Assembly: GCA_024500155.1 (NCBI GenBank)
Contig: CM044877.1
Location: forward strand, 67,288,001 to 67,352,000
Length of the DNA stretch: 64,000 nt
Origin: Chenopodium formosanum
Lineage: Eukaryota; Streptophyta; Magnoliopsida; Caryophyllales; Amaranthaceae
Reading direction: 5' to 3'
Made by a program: the position numbers and the translations under genes. Positions within the stretch are counted from its first letter, which is position 1. The number at the start of each line of letters is the position of its first letter. Below are positions 1 to 11,350 of the stretch, one piece after another. Under the pieces are notes generated by a model. It worked only from the letters and a program-made list of their open reading frames with translations. It was not told the DNA's origin and did not search any database.

Positions 1-1858
1 TCATATTTTTTAGGAATTTCAATTATTAAACTTCATTAGCATGAAAAACTGAATGATTTTGGTCCCTTTGTTAGGTTGGATTTTTTAATTAGATTTTTAG
101 GTTATTTTTGTTTTCATTCTTTAGACTGTGTTTTTGGGTGGGTTTCAATTGGGTGGTTTCGGTAGTAAAACTTTGGGTTTTACGGTGGTTTCGAAGGTTG
201 GAGTTTTGGGTTTTAGGGAAGTTTTGAGGTTGGGGAGTAGGAAAATGGGGTGGTTTTCATGGGTGGGAGAAGTTAAGGGTGATGGTTTCGGGTCAGATTG
301 GTTCTTGGGTAGTGCTGGTGGTGTTTTCCAAGGTGGTTTTCATGGAGGAGGGTGGTGAGTGGGAGGAGAAAGATTAAAGGAAAAAAATTAACCTATTAAA
401 CAGGCACTAAAATGGCTTGTTTTGAGAAAATAAGGGGTCAAGGTTGGCTTGTTTCTAGAATTTCCAAAGCTTGGCTTGTTTGAGCAGGTTGAACAAAGGT
501 GAGATTATTCTTTTCAAATTTTTCAATTATCAATTAAGCTCTTCACAAAACTTTTGTTGGCGGTGGTGAGTGACTTATAGTGCAAGTGGTACCAGTAATG
601 AAGATTGGGAGGTCAACAATATATTTGTTCCCAACATAAGGAAACCAAGGTTAGAAGATCGATTAACCATTAAACAATTTGCCAAAAATGAAGCGTTGGT
701 TTGTTTTTTTACGCAATCAACTTTCTCTTATGCTTTTAGCCTCAATAACTAGTTTAAGTCCCGTGCCATGTACGGTCATAATTAAATTTTAAAATAAATA
801 AATAATAAATAGTGGTGTTAATTCAACAATAGTTTATCCAAAAAAATTATTTGTAATAAAATAACTTGAATTTTAGTTTAAATCAATTAGGGGTGGCAAT
901 TTGGGTGAGCAGGTCGAGTTCGAGTTAGATTTCGGTTTGATTTTCGGGTTATGCTTAGAAACTATCAAAAATAGTGTAAAACTTAATATAATTATGAAAT
1001 ATGAAATTTAGGTCAAATTATCCTTAGAAACCATCATTAGATTTATACGAAAAAAATATGTTTTATACTTTGTCAAATAATTAGATTTAATTTTCCAATA
1101 TATGTTATGTATGTTTGTACGAAGCATACTATAACAAAATGATTTTTTTTTTTATTAACCTTATGTATAATTTTTTAATTTATACAAAGAATATATGCTA
1201 CCAAAATGAATTTTCTTTTTTAATTAAAATATTTTTTTATCACATGATAAAAGTTGGAGAATTTTTTTTATATAAATATGTAAAATTATATTTTTTTTAC
1301 TCGTATCCATTGTTAATCATGCATAAATTTGATATTTAATGGTGAATGAAAACTATATGTAGATAGTATTGTGGATCGGAGTAAAAAAATAATATTGGAA
1401 ATTTGAAAAGATTTTATACGTACTACTTTTCACATTATTTCTGTTTTGTGAACGATATGGTTGATACGGTATATTTATTTACTATGTATACATAAATATT
1501 ATATGATAAGAATATATAAGAATATAATAAAATATAATAATTAAATGAGGAAATAATTATATAATAAAATTAAAATATAATATAATAATTAAGGAAATAA
1601 TGAAATTGGCGGGAAAAAATGAATGACATTATGCCAAGTGTCATTATAGGTTCGCTTTTAGTATAGGTTAATAGATTTAGGCTTTAACAATCTAAAAATG
1701 CTCTTTGCAATACGGGTTCATCTAACTTGTTAAATCTACCTAACTACGGAGTGTTTGGAATAGTTAAGGATAATAAACGTTCATATATATTTTTTTAGGG
1801 TATATTAAACATTCATTTAAATAAAGTGTAACTAGTACATTTGTCATCCATAACTTCT
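1..1858. other. AT-rich intergenic DNA, no gene recognised
   Basis: This stretch is AT-rich with many poly-A/T runs. It starts with a G/T-rich block (about 125-360) whose translation is only a low-complexity glycine/phenylalanine string. A 60-residue open frame at 570-752 has no feature I recognise. At about 889 the sequence AGGGGTGGCAA resembles a hAT-type terminus, but I could not find a matching opposite end. Confidence 0.6.
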
Positions 1859-1861
1859 TAA

Positions 1862-2174
1862 GGGGGCGTTCGGTTCGCGGAATATAGGTATGAGGTATGT
1901 GTTTAGAATGACTAAAACTCATACCATATGTTTGGTGGTCAAAAGTATGAGTTTTAATTCCATATCTCAAACCCACGAGGCATGGGGTTTAGAAAATTTG
2001 GGGGAGGTAGGTTTAGCTCATTCCATTCCTTTAAATATCATAAAAGGAGAAAATAGTGAGAAATTCAATTAAACTAAATACTGAGTACATAATATAAGTT
2101 TCAATCCGATACCACCTTAACCCTATTCCTTATTACAAATCCATACCCATACCCTTTGTGAACCAAACGCTCCC
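1862..2174. mobile_element. Tourist-like MITE (PIF/Harbinger-type ends)
   Basis: The 313-bp block begins GGGGGCGTTCGGTTCGC. It ends with a sequence whose reverse complement is GGGAGCGTTTGGTTCAC, so the termini are imperfect inverted repeats of about 17 bp. It is flanked by TAA on the left and TGA on the right, close to the 3-bp TWA duplication usual for Tourist/PIF MITEs with one mismatch. The interior has no coding capacity. The G-rich end followed by GTTCGGTTC is characteristic of plant Tourist-like elements. The ends could be off by a base or two. Confidence 0.7.
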
Positions 2175-2353
2175 TGAAAATACCAAAGTACGTATAAAAT
2201 GTTTTAGCCAACAGTTAGGCCCTGTTCTTTTGAGCTTCAGGGCAGAGCAGAGCAAGGGTCAGCAAAGCAGAGCAGATTAGATTTCAGGATAGCAGAGCAG
2301 AGCAGATTTCAACATTATTATTAATACTATTATTACTATTATTATTATGAAGG

Positions 2354-2520
2354 AGCCCCAATTGATCTCAGAGATTAACAATCTAATTTATCTCCTCTCA
2401 CAACTTTATGTGTTGAAATCTGTGCCACTTTATTATTTTACTTTTATCATTTAAAAAATAAAAGAAAATGAATAAATTGTGAGAGGAGATTTATTCACAT
2501 CATTTATCTCAGAGATTAAC
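2354..2520. repeat. Foldback (imperfect inverted repeat) inside the Harbinger element
   Basis: The sequence ATCTCAGAGATTAAC occurs near both ends of this segment. TCTCCTCTCACAA on the left pairs with TTGTGAGAGGAGA on the right, giving arms of roughly 45 bp around an AT-rich loop. It has the size and shape of a small MITE inserted in the Harbinger 5' subterminal region. I cannot define target duplications. Confidence 0.55.
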
Positions 2521-2617
2521 TTGAATTAATACTATTACTAATGTTATTAACTTGAAATCTGTGCCACTTTATTAATGTTATTGTTATTAATACTATTACT
2601 AATGTTATAATTATTAA

Positions 2618-2753
<136 letters not shown>

Positions 2754-3015
2754 ATTATAATTTAATAAATATTATAAATAAATGTGTATCATATTTAACA
2801 TATGTTAATGGTAGAAAGAAAAAAGACAACAATTTAACATCTTCAAATTTTACAACCGCATATCAAAATAGGAACATAATTAGATTAGCGTCTAACAGCG
2901 TGGTAAATTAACCATCCACTTCCATATGATTGTGATTCTCATCATCTTCATTGTTGCTTTGATCTTGGTTTTTATCACCTTCATTGTCACTTTCCGATCG
3001 ATTAGCCCTCCAAAT

Positions 3016-4130
3016 TCAGAGTGCCATATCATGTCGCACTATGTCCATATTATCTTTGCGCCATTGTGCATACATAGTTGAATATGCAGCTCCTATATTA
3101 GCATCATGTTGAATGATTGGTATGCCAAGCTTATGCATCCGAATAAAATTATGTAGTGTGCAGGTGGATATAATGATTGACATTTGACTCTTTTGTGACG
3201 CCTGTGGCATGTTATGTAATATCCTCCACATTTTTTTCAACCGTCCAAATGAACATTCCACCTTCATTCTTAACGATGAATTTAGTTTATTAAAATGTTC
3301 TTTTAATCCTCTAGGTGACATTGCTATAAAATCAGGCATATGTACTCTTACACCCCCGATGTACGGCGTCATGTATCCATTAGTATTTGGATATGCCGAG
3401 TCCGCCAAATAATATTTTCCTGAAATATATAGATTTTAGAATATTCAGAATATTTTACTCGAAATAAATTAAAATATATATCGTAATTTAAGAATTGGAG
3501 TGTTCCCGGAGGTGGATAGGGAAAATTAAATTTTGGATCGCCCAAACTGTCTTTCCATACCGTGGTATCATGCACACTTCCTTCCCAGCCAACATTAATA
3601 AATGTGTAAATTCTGTCAAACAAACAACAGGCCAAGAAATAATGACATTTATAAATAATTGATATCACTTAAATGGCACACCATTGATATCACTTACAAT
3701 GGCATCGATAAGAGTTCCATCCAAAGCTCCAATAGCATCCTGACAAATAATGACATTTATAAATAATTGATTGTATAATAAACATCTACACTTTCGACAT
3801 TGAAATCTAAACATGCGAATGTAAATAATGAAGTTATACCTTGAAATAAGGCCAATATCTTGTACCATTAGCTACCTCTGGAGGCACGTCGGATAAGTCA
3901 GGATGTGGTCTTATGACATCGAAGGACAAATTAACCAACGCTTTCAACACTTCGTTATAATACTTGCATATTGTAGAAATAGAATGCTTAAATTTTTTGG
4001 AAGCATCACGATATGAAAGTTCTTTTGCTAAGATATATAGACATATACCTACTTGTTCTACTACTTTCACATATTTACTGTCATTTAGTAGATCTCTTTC
4101 AATCATCAAGTTCACTAGCTGAACAAACAT
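3016..4130 (-). CDS. PIF/Harbinger DDE transposase, multi-exon
   Basis: This DDE endonuclease would excise and reinsert PIF/Harbinger elements. It is read leftward in pieces separated by short introns. The first piece (4130-3840) is the helical N-terminal part, with SYRDASKKFKHSISTICKYY resembling a helix-turn-helix DNA-binding segment. It ends at a good donor (AAG|GTATAA). A TTTGTCAG acceptor precedes the next piece, which holds GALDGT (first catalytic Asp). The third piece holds GSVHDTTVW (second Asp). The last piece begins after TTTCAG with YYLADSAYPN and contains VECSFGRLKKMW (catalytic Glu) and a TLHNFIR tail. All three acidic residues survive. The exact exon ends and start codon are not certain. 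Near 3650-3770 a ~25-bp sequence occurs twice, which may have disturbed one exon edge. Confidence 0.85.
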
Positions 4131-4664
4131 GTTTCAATCAATTATTTTTATTATTAATAATTATTATATTATATTAGGTATTATTATTAGGTTTTATTAT
4201 TATAATTATTTTGTACCATTAGCTGCCCGGGGCGTTCGTTAGAATTTTTCAAAATATATTATGTATTATTATTATAATTATTTTCATTATTAATTATTAT
4301 TATAATTATTTTTATTATTATAACAATATTTTTTTTTAATAATAATAGCAACGGATTACTTTAATTGAAATTAGTACATAGTCACATAGAAAATGTGGAA
4401 AGTTTTTTGTTCTCTATATAACAAAAAACTATGATAAATGTAATATGTAATTTAGTTTTTTTAGGATCCCCATTTTAATACTGTCTTATAAACAAATTCA
4501 TTTATGATGTGGGATATTGTAAATAATAAAATTATAAAATATTACATGTCCATTACCTTCAATTATCTGATAATTTAAATACTTCTAGGTTTCTTTTAAA
4601 ATATTTGTAGGGGATCTACAATATTTTATAATAATAATAATAATTTTCCTAACAACAACAACAA

Positions 4665-4668
4665 CAAA

Positions 4669-4732
<64 letters not shown>
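4665..4732. repeat. (AAT)n microsatellite
   Basis: More than 20 uninterrupted AAT units follow a short AAC run just upstream. The block lies near the other end of the Harbinger element and is roughly the inverted counterpart of the left-hand TTG/TTA block. Confidence 0.95.
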
Positions 4733-4916
4733 GTAAAACATAAATATTGATTAAAATTAAAAGTATATTATTGAAATAATAATTATTATTGAATATTAAA
4801 TATTATTTGAAAATAGAGCAGAGTAGAGCAAATTTCATTTGAGCAGAGCAGATTTGATTTGAGCAGAGCAGAGCTTAGCAGAGTAGAGCAAAGCAACTTT
4901 AAAGAATGGGGCCTAA

Positions 4917-6060
4917 GTGTGGAGAAACATCTACACTCCACAAGTCCACATGTATGATGTATCTAGAAGTATCACGAATCCATTGCTTTTAATGGTTTCT
5001 TAAGTTTTATCGCAAATTCTTAGATAAACCTTTTTCACTTAGTATATTCTGAACCACTATTATTACGGACACTATATATAGTCTATATATGTTAAAATAA
5101 AGGTTATTATGTTAACATAAAAATCATTTTGCTTATATAATGATCATAAGGTTTTTATTTATTTATTTTTTTTTTTTTTAGTGAATGTATTTTATACTAG
5201 TCATATGAATAATAAAGGTTATTATATTAAAATTTAGGTCACTATGTTAAACTAGCATCGGTTGACATGTATGTACTTTAACTTCACAATAATATTAAAG
5301 GTCACATGAGTTTAAATAATGGTTGCTATGCTAAAATTAGGGTCACTATATTTGTGCCCGTATAGGTTCACAATGACCTGGCCCACAGAAGTTTTTTCCA
5401 AGTTTTATATCATTTATTCCACATGTTATATTTTTCGTGAGTCTTTATAAATCATGAGACATAAGTAGTCATGCTTATGGGATTTGGGCCACAGTTAAAT
5501 CATGTCATGTTATTTATTAAAATGAGGGATCAGAGTTTTTATTCATTTTAAACCACCTTCAAATAGACTCAAATTTTATTTTATTATTTTTTTTTTTAAA
5601 AAAAATGCGAGTTCAATCTTAGGCCAGTTTCAGGACATTAACCTTGTTTTTCAGGATGAGTTTGCATGTGTGAGTCATTTGATCTCATATAACCACCCTT
5701 TATTTTTTCTCCTTTTCCCTCACCAACAACACCTCATTGCCACACCACCTTACTGCCAACCGCACCAAAATCACGTCATTGCCACCACCAACTCACTGCC
5801 ACCCTCACCAACACCATCTTTCCCAATAAAGCCACTCCTATTAAAATTCCACCCTATTTAGTTCTCCTCCATCCACCCATAAACCGCATCCCACCACCCT
5901 TCCACCTTCCTTCGTTAAAGCCCAATAGAGCAAGCACAAAAAAAACATAAAAATGAATAAAAAAAACCTATATTATACTTATAATTACAACCATAAATCT
6001 CCCAAAAAATAATTTATGGATTCACCCTAATTAAAAAAAGTTGAATTGTGAATTTTAATT
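4917..6060. other. Non-coding AT-rich spacer
   Basis: No gene is recognised. Between about 5098 and 5350 a degenerate phrase related to GGTTATTATGTTAA / GGTCACTATGTTAA recurs four or five times. At 5670-5930 a C-rich, A-rich strand gives an open frame of low-complexity Pro/His/Leu without a recognisable domain. Confidence 0.5.
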
Positions 6061-7237
6061 AAAAAGGGATCTGTTGGGAATATTGGTTTATCGGGTCACA
6101 ACAATGACACAAAATTGAACAAATTAACACATCGAGGCATGAATGAAATCAGTTTCCCAAAGTATATTTCGACCCTAAATTTACACACCGGGTATCATAA
6201 AATTACTAGGAGATACAGCGAAGACAATCACAATAGTGTATAGTATGTTTGTTGTTTTGGGTGTTTTTGTCCCTCGGGAGAGTTACAACTCGAAAAATGG
6301 TCTGACGTACTCTATACCTGCAAAATGCGAAGACTACGGTTAATGAGCTCCACCTCCAACGATCATGTTAGTATTTGTCGAAGAATACAAAAAGGTGCGG
6401 AAAAGTAGAATGAGATCTTGCCGGATTCCAAGATCAGGTGTTCTCTCTGATGTAAGTGAATGTAGGGTTGATGCAATCAATGTATCAGCCCTAATAATGG
6501 GGGGGGGGGGAATCACCCTGTTTATAAGGTCATTGGAAAAATAAAGTGCTCTTTCTTAGGTTATTCTTACCTAATTTGGCGGGCAGCATCGTAATACAGC
6601 TTTCTCGGGATTCGGGCAAAAAAGGCAGCCTTTTCCCATTTATTTTGAGGGACATGTGTCATTAGGCGAGAGATCCATTTGGACCTCTCAGAGGCTGACA
6701 CGTGTCAGCTTCTGATAGGGCCACGTGTATTGGGTAATTTTACCCAAAACATTTGCCACTCACGGATGTGACGTAGCTTTCCACGGGGCACCTGTGACAT
6801 TTGTCATGCATTCATTGGGTGGTCAGTTTTATTGTTCACTCATCTGGGAATGTTATGGGGTTGCCCCTTTATTTATCCTCTATAAATAATATCTTTGCCC
6901 CTCATTTTTGCATATTCACAAAAAACTCTAGAGAGAATATGAGAGAATCTTTGACTTTTCTTAAAAGAAATTTCCGCTTGCCACTTGCCTTCAACCTTCA
7001 AACACAACCGACTTGAGCAACTTTCAATAGTACCTTTACAAGGTAACCGTCTGCTTTTTCTCTCTCTTTATATTATTCTTTTCTGTCTGTGTTTGTTTTT
7101 CCTTTTTATAAATGGTTTCACGAACACACACGGTACGACCTAGAATAGCTGTCAGTCGGTCACCTAGGACGGCTAAATATAGAATTAGGGGTGCCGCCTG
7201 CCCTAATCTGCACTCGTCCCTGAATGCGATTCTAGGA
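6061..7237 (+). promoter_or_regulatory. Putative 5' region and promoter of the Transposase_28 gene
   Basis: A clear TATA box (TATAAATA, 6881-6888) lies about 1.1 kb upstream of the Transposase_28 start codon. It is followed by a leader and a possible splice donor (ACAAG|GTAACC, about 7040). The block begins TGTTGGGAATATTGG, which could be the start of an LTR, but no second copy is visible in this window to confirm that. A run of 12 G lies at 6499-6510. The segment 7111-7237 immediately before the truncated TRIM has no recognised identity. Confidence 0.4.
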
Positions 7238-7311
7238 AAAACAACTGTCCTCACAAACCAACATGAGTCCTTTCGGCGCATTTTGTCCTCACTCATGCGC
7301 ACGCCGGAAAT

Positions 7312-7366
7312 ACTTCCCAGGAGGTCACCCATCCCAAGACTACTCCCAGCCAAGCACATTTAACTA
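7312..7366 (-). promoter_or_regulatory. 5S rRNA-like internal promoter (Cassandra 3' LTR)
   Basis: On the - strand it contains TGCTTGG followed by GGATGGGTGACCTCCTGGG, matching box A and box C of the 5S rRNA internal promoter for RNA polymerase III. It is not a 5S gene: the 5' part of 5S rRNA is absent. Confidence 0.85.
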
Positions 7367-7810
7367 TATAATATCTTTGCAAATGAGCTCCCTAAAAGGA
7401 AGATGCACCTTGTTGGTATGAGTAGTATATTAAACTCGTTTAAAGCAATCATGAGGGATATTACATACACCCCCACTTGAGAACGACAACGTCCTCGTTG
7501 CGCCTAGAAAGCTAGGGACTCCGGTATTACGCCTAATGGCAACTAGGTAGCCAAAGTGTTACATCCAATCTAGTTACGGCCATATGGCCCTAGAAATCTC
7601 CCCCGCAAGGTGGCTGGCATAGGATTAATTAACCACAATCAGCACATGGTCGCAATGTTGCTCTAATACCATTTATAACACCCCAACCCCAAACAAATTA
7701 GGGAGAGATCTATTGTCAAGAAATGCGCATCAAGGACCAACAACTGTCCTCACAGACAAACACGAGTCCTTTCGGTGCATTTTTTCCTCACTTATGCACA
7801 CCCCGGGAAA

Positions 7811-7865
7811 ACTTCCCAAGAGGTCACCCATCCAAAGACTACTCTCAGCCTAGCATGCTTAACTA
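7811..7865 (-). promoter_or_regulatory. 5S rRNA-like internal promoter (Cassandra 5' LTR)
   Basis: This is the second copy of the 5S-derived segment, in the upstream LTR. Compared with the other copy it has substitutions in the C box (CTTGGGAAG in place of CCTGGGAAG), so the promoter may be weaker. Confidence 0.8.
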
Positions 7866-7966
7866 TGGAGTATCTTAGCATATAAGCTCCCAATAAGGAA
7901 GATGCATCTTGTTGATATGAGTAGCATATCAAACTCTTTTACAGCAATCAGAAGGGGTATTACACT

Positions 7967-9860
7967 ATGGCCAGAACTAAGAGGACATCTCAGGCGTCCA
8001 GTGATGAAGAGGACAAGAGCTCTATTAGGGTGCGTAGGAATGAAATCTCCTATCATTCGTTTGGCCTCTCAACCACATTGGATGACTCTATTTTGAATGA
8101 GTCAGAGAATAAGTTTGGTGATGGGACATCCGGCTCCAAACAGGGGTCATCCCAAACCGATGCTATCTCAGGCGGCCTTAAGAGCGAAGAGAGGCCGCTT
8201 AAGGCCGTCAAAGAGGAATTTGAGGAGGAAGCCGCCTCTATTGAACGTGGACAGGAGGAGACTTCTTCCTCTCTTCAAGGGCGGTATACCCTGTATTTAC
8301 TCATATCTCCGTTGCAACTCAAAGACTCATACGGTAAAACCTGGAAGAGGTCTGGGACACCTATGTGATAGAGGTTGGATACAAAATAAATGTCCTGGCC
8401 CTTGATGACATAGTCGTCTTGACGCCTGGCTAAAGCTGTGGGGACTCTTGCTTTGGATGTTATGCGGCCACAACACAGGCAGGCCTTCGGTTCCCGTTGG
8501 ATCCTGCCGTCAAAAGGATCCTCGATGGGTACCGTCTGGGTATATGACAATTAGCACCTAATTCTTGGGTCAATATTTTAGGATACGTGGCCGCCTACAA
8601 GATGTAAGGAGTCGAACCTTACTTTGAGGCATTAGCTTATATGCATTAATTAAGTAAGGCTCCCAAGTCATCCGGACCTGGCTGGCACACTTTGTCTTGT
8701 AACAAAGGTTACATGATGACTATGGGGAAAGAGTCTAAATGGAAAGATTGGAGGAATAAATTTTACATCATCTCTTCCCTAGACATCACCCGAAATAAAA
8801 AATTCAACTCCTGCAACCAGAACTCTTATCGTTTGGGTCAAAAAGCAATTCTCCCGCCTGTGTTTCATGAAGGCTAGGATCAGATTGTGACGCCTGGGCT
8901 GTTTAAGGTTCAAATAAAAAATTTTCAAGGGGGATCTGAGAAGGAGATCATCCCAAATAGTTACATCCCTAGGTTTGAGTGGCTCATGGATCCCATTTTC
9001 TTGGCCGCTTGTGGCCTAAGCATAGAATAAGGAAAAGGTGGGCAGCCAGATGAGTGTTTTGTAGAGCATATTAAAATTTTAATATGCTTGTTTTACTAAC
9101 CACCCAGTCGGCCTTTTTACAGAAGAAGCCATGTCTCAACTAGACCCCAGCAAAAAACCCGGCAACTCAGCCGCCGCATACCGCCAGATGGTCTAGCAAA
9201 TAAACCAGATCTTAATAAAGATCAACTAGAGCATGTAAGCTCTCACACATTCTTCAATTTGTTTTTGACTTGTTAGTTACACTTTTACTAAATGTTGTAT
9301 TTTTTCAAGAAGGATGTGTGAAGCCGCCCGTATTGCCGGCTTTGGACCAGAATCCCCTCAAGCGGCCTGCTTTTGGAGAGGGGCCGACTCCCACAAAACA
9401 ATGGAAGACGATTGCTTACAAACCTTCTGCGAGCAAATCTAAATCCCACCACTCAACCGGCGGCAAGTCGCCGGCTGCTATGGATGCTCTTAAGCAAGCG
9501 GAGGAATCCAAGTCCTCGAAGGACCATCCTGCTGCCGACTCTCCAGGCTGTCTTTTGAACAGTGGTAAGGACAAGATCGCCCAGGATCTAGTCGTGATTC
9601 CAGGTACCACAACCTTTGACCCTTTGCCTTACCCTTGAAGGGTTAACTTATAGCTAGTCGCCAACAAGTTCTGTAGCCAGCCGGTCTATTGGCCGAATCT
9701 ATGCCAGCCTCCCACCCAATGTTGCATGTGCAGATGCTCCTCAAGCTCCGGATGTGAATCAAATATCCAAGGACATGCTCAAGGTCGTCTCTGCTTAACA
9801 TCGTGACACCATTAACGGAGTCGGCTCCCTCATCTTCAACGCCATTATGGTGAAATTGGC
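7967..9860 (+). pseudogene. Transposase_28 ('putative gypsy type transposon') gene, 5' part
   Basis: It starts at ATG 7967 (MARTKRTSQASSDEEDK) with an acidic, serine-rich N-terminus of about 100 residues. After a frameshift near 8285, 8360-8640 reads in pieces as YVIEVGYKINVLALDDIVV, then TQAGLRFPLDPAVKRIL, then QLAPNSWVNILGYVAAYK. That is the hallmark order of the plant Transposase_28 domain (PF04195). Stops interrupt this region several times. A later exon (about 9300-9638) encodes a Lys/Pro/Ser-rich linker, and the last exon before the break ends NAIMVKLA. The Athila element is inserted at 9860 and the gene resumes at 62139. Molecular function of this family is not known. It is usually found in multicopy, element-like genes. 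Confidence 0.8.
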
Positions 9861-11210
9861 TGTTATGTTTATTTTATATAATATTTTACCCCCACCCCTT
9901 GGTCATAATTGGTAGTGTTTTGGCTCTTTAGAGCCACTTTTTTTAATAATTGGTGTTTTATAGTGTTTTTATAGTTTTGATTGAGTTTTGTAGGAAATTG
10001 CACTTTTGGAGCATTTTCCTGGGATTTTATGGAACGACTACGAGCATTGGATGGCACAATCACTTTTCATAGCCCAGGGCCGGTCAGAGTCATTAAGCCG
10101 GTGATTAAGGGCTCGATATGTGAATACCGAGCATTAGACACCGAGTAATCAAGCCCCAATAAAGTGGAAATTTGAATTGGGCTAAGAAGTGAAGCCCAAT
10201 CCAAGTTTAACCAATAGCCGAGCCCGATCGGGTAACCCTTAGCTCGATCGAGAGGCTGCCTAGATTCCGAAGTCGAAGAAAAAGGGGGGCCCGATCAGGC
10301 AGCCCTTCGCCCGTGTTTCTGAGAGGATGTGTTCGGCGATTTACTTAGTTTTAATTAGGATTATTGAGGAGTTTTGTATAAATACATTTTAGTGTGATTA
10401 GTTTTAGTACCTCTTCTCTTAGACTTTCTACTTAGCTTAATTTTCTTTCTCTACAACTCTATACTTTATTCTTGATTAAACTCATTATTTCCGTTAACTT
10501 TAGTAAAGATTTCTTCTCTATTAATTTCAGTAATTTTATTTCTTTAATTCGTCATGACTTATTTAATTGCTTTGATTAGTTTAGATTTAATTATGTGTGA
10601 GTAGTTTCCTCTAGGGTTTGTGGGGATCCATAAATAATACGAAGGGGTAATTTGTTATTGTTCATTATGAATGCTTGATTAATTTCCTATTGATTGATTT
10701 AATAGTATGCTGTTAGATTAGACCTGGTTTAATTGTATGAGTTATGCAATATTGATTTAATATTTGAGAGATGAGAATTGAGGTTTAGGCATAGTTTCAA
10801 TAGGCGGATTAGTTTGTAATTGGTTAAGTCAAGATTCGAGAGATGAGATTTAATACCGGTAAATTAACTCTGTGTTTGTAATACGTAGCGAAAGCCCTTT
10901 ATGATCTGATTAATTGATGCATTGATGGTTGATTATTATGTTTTACCATGGAATATTATTTATTGGTGAACCTATGCCCTAGGTAATTTAATCATTGATT
11001 TTCCTCTTACTTTTATTCCTTCTCACTTTTGCTCTTAGTAGTTTAGTTCTTTTTTATAACAACAAACTGGTTACGTAATAATTTAGGTTACTCTTAATTA
11101 ATTAGGAATAAATTGACTTGTTTCCCTGTGGTTTGACCCTTCTTCCCTATCTGCATAGTTAGTGGACTTAGGAATTATTTTAATTAGGTGACTACGACTT
11201 TAGCATGTCA
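9861..11210 (+). repeat. Athila-like 5' LTR
   Basis: It runs from TGTTATG to TGTCA. A TATA box (TATAAATA) lies at 10377-10384. Upstream, 10205-10310 holds several CGATCGGG-type palindromic words in the presumed U3. Compared with the 3' LTR there are scattered substitutions and short indels, for example near 10280. Confidence 0.92.
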
Positions 11211-11215
11211 AAATT

Positions 11216-11233
11216 TGGCGCCGTTGCCGGGGA
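11216..11233 (+). other. Athila primer-binding site (tRNA-Asp type)
   Basis: TGGCGCCGTTGCCGGGG follows the 5' LTR after five bases. It is the standard Athila-lineage PBS, complementary to the 3' end of tRNA-Asp. Confidence 0.92.
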
Positions 11234-11350
11234 AACGATTTTAATTTTATTTTTGATTGTTTTTTTTTGTAGTCTAGATTATTCTCTCTTGTCTCAGAGA
11301 ACGTTAGTTCTTTGAGGCAACTCTCATATTTGTCTTTTAGCTATTTGTTT

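Larger units (their letters stand above)
7238..7964 (-). mobile_element. Cassandra-type TRIM retrotransposon with 5S rRNA-derived LTRs
   Basis: Two direct repeats flank a ~210-bp internal segment that codes for nothing. The repeats lie at 7238-7465 and 7676-7964 and read from the - strand as LTRs starting TGTAATA(C/T)CCC. Next to the right-hand repeat is TGGTATTAGAGCAAC (7671-7657, - strand), a primer-binding site for initiator tRNA-Met. Each repeat contains a stretch closely matching the internal control region of plant 5S rRNA, the defining trait of Cassandra. The left repeat (the 3' LTR) lacks its last ~60 bp, so the element is truncated at 7238. Non-autonomous, with no protein expected. 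Its right end lies two bases before the ATG of the Transposase_28 gene. Confidence 0.9.

Noticed and set aside
128..358. 76-residue Gly/Phe-rich open frame
   Set aside because: It is a G/T-rich low-complexity translation with no domain, and AT-rich non-coding DNA surrounds it.
889..930. hAT-like terminal motif (AGGGGTGGCAA)
   Set aside because: No matching inverted end or 8-bp target duplication could be found in the following kilobases.
6061..7040. 5' LTR beginning TGTTGGGAATATTGG
   Set aside because: There is no second copy, PBS or target duplication in the window. A TATA box alone fits a gene promoter equally well.
7312..7366. 5S rRNA gene on the - strand
   Set aside because: Only the internal control region and 3' part match. 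It lies in a direct repeat with a tRNA-Met PBS, so it is a Cassandra LTR.
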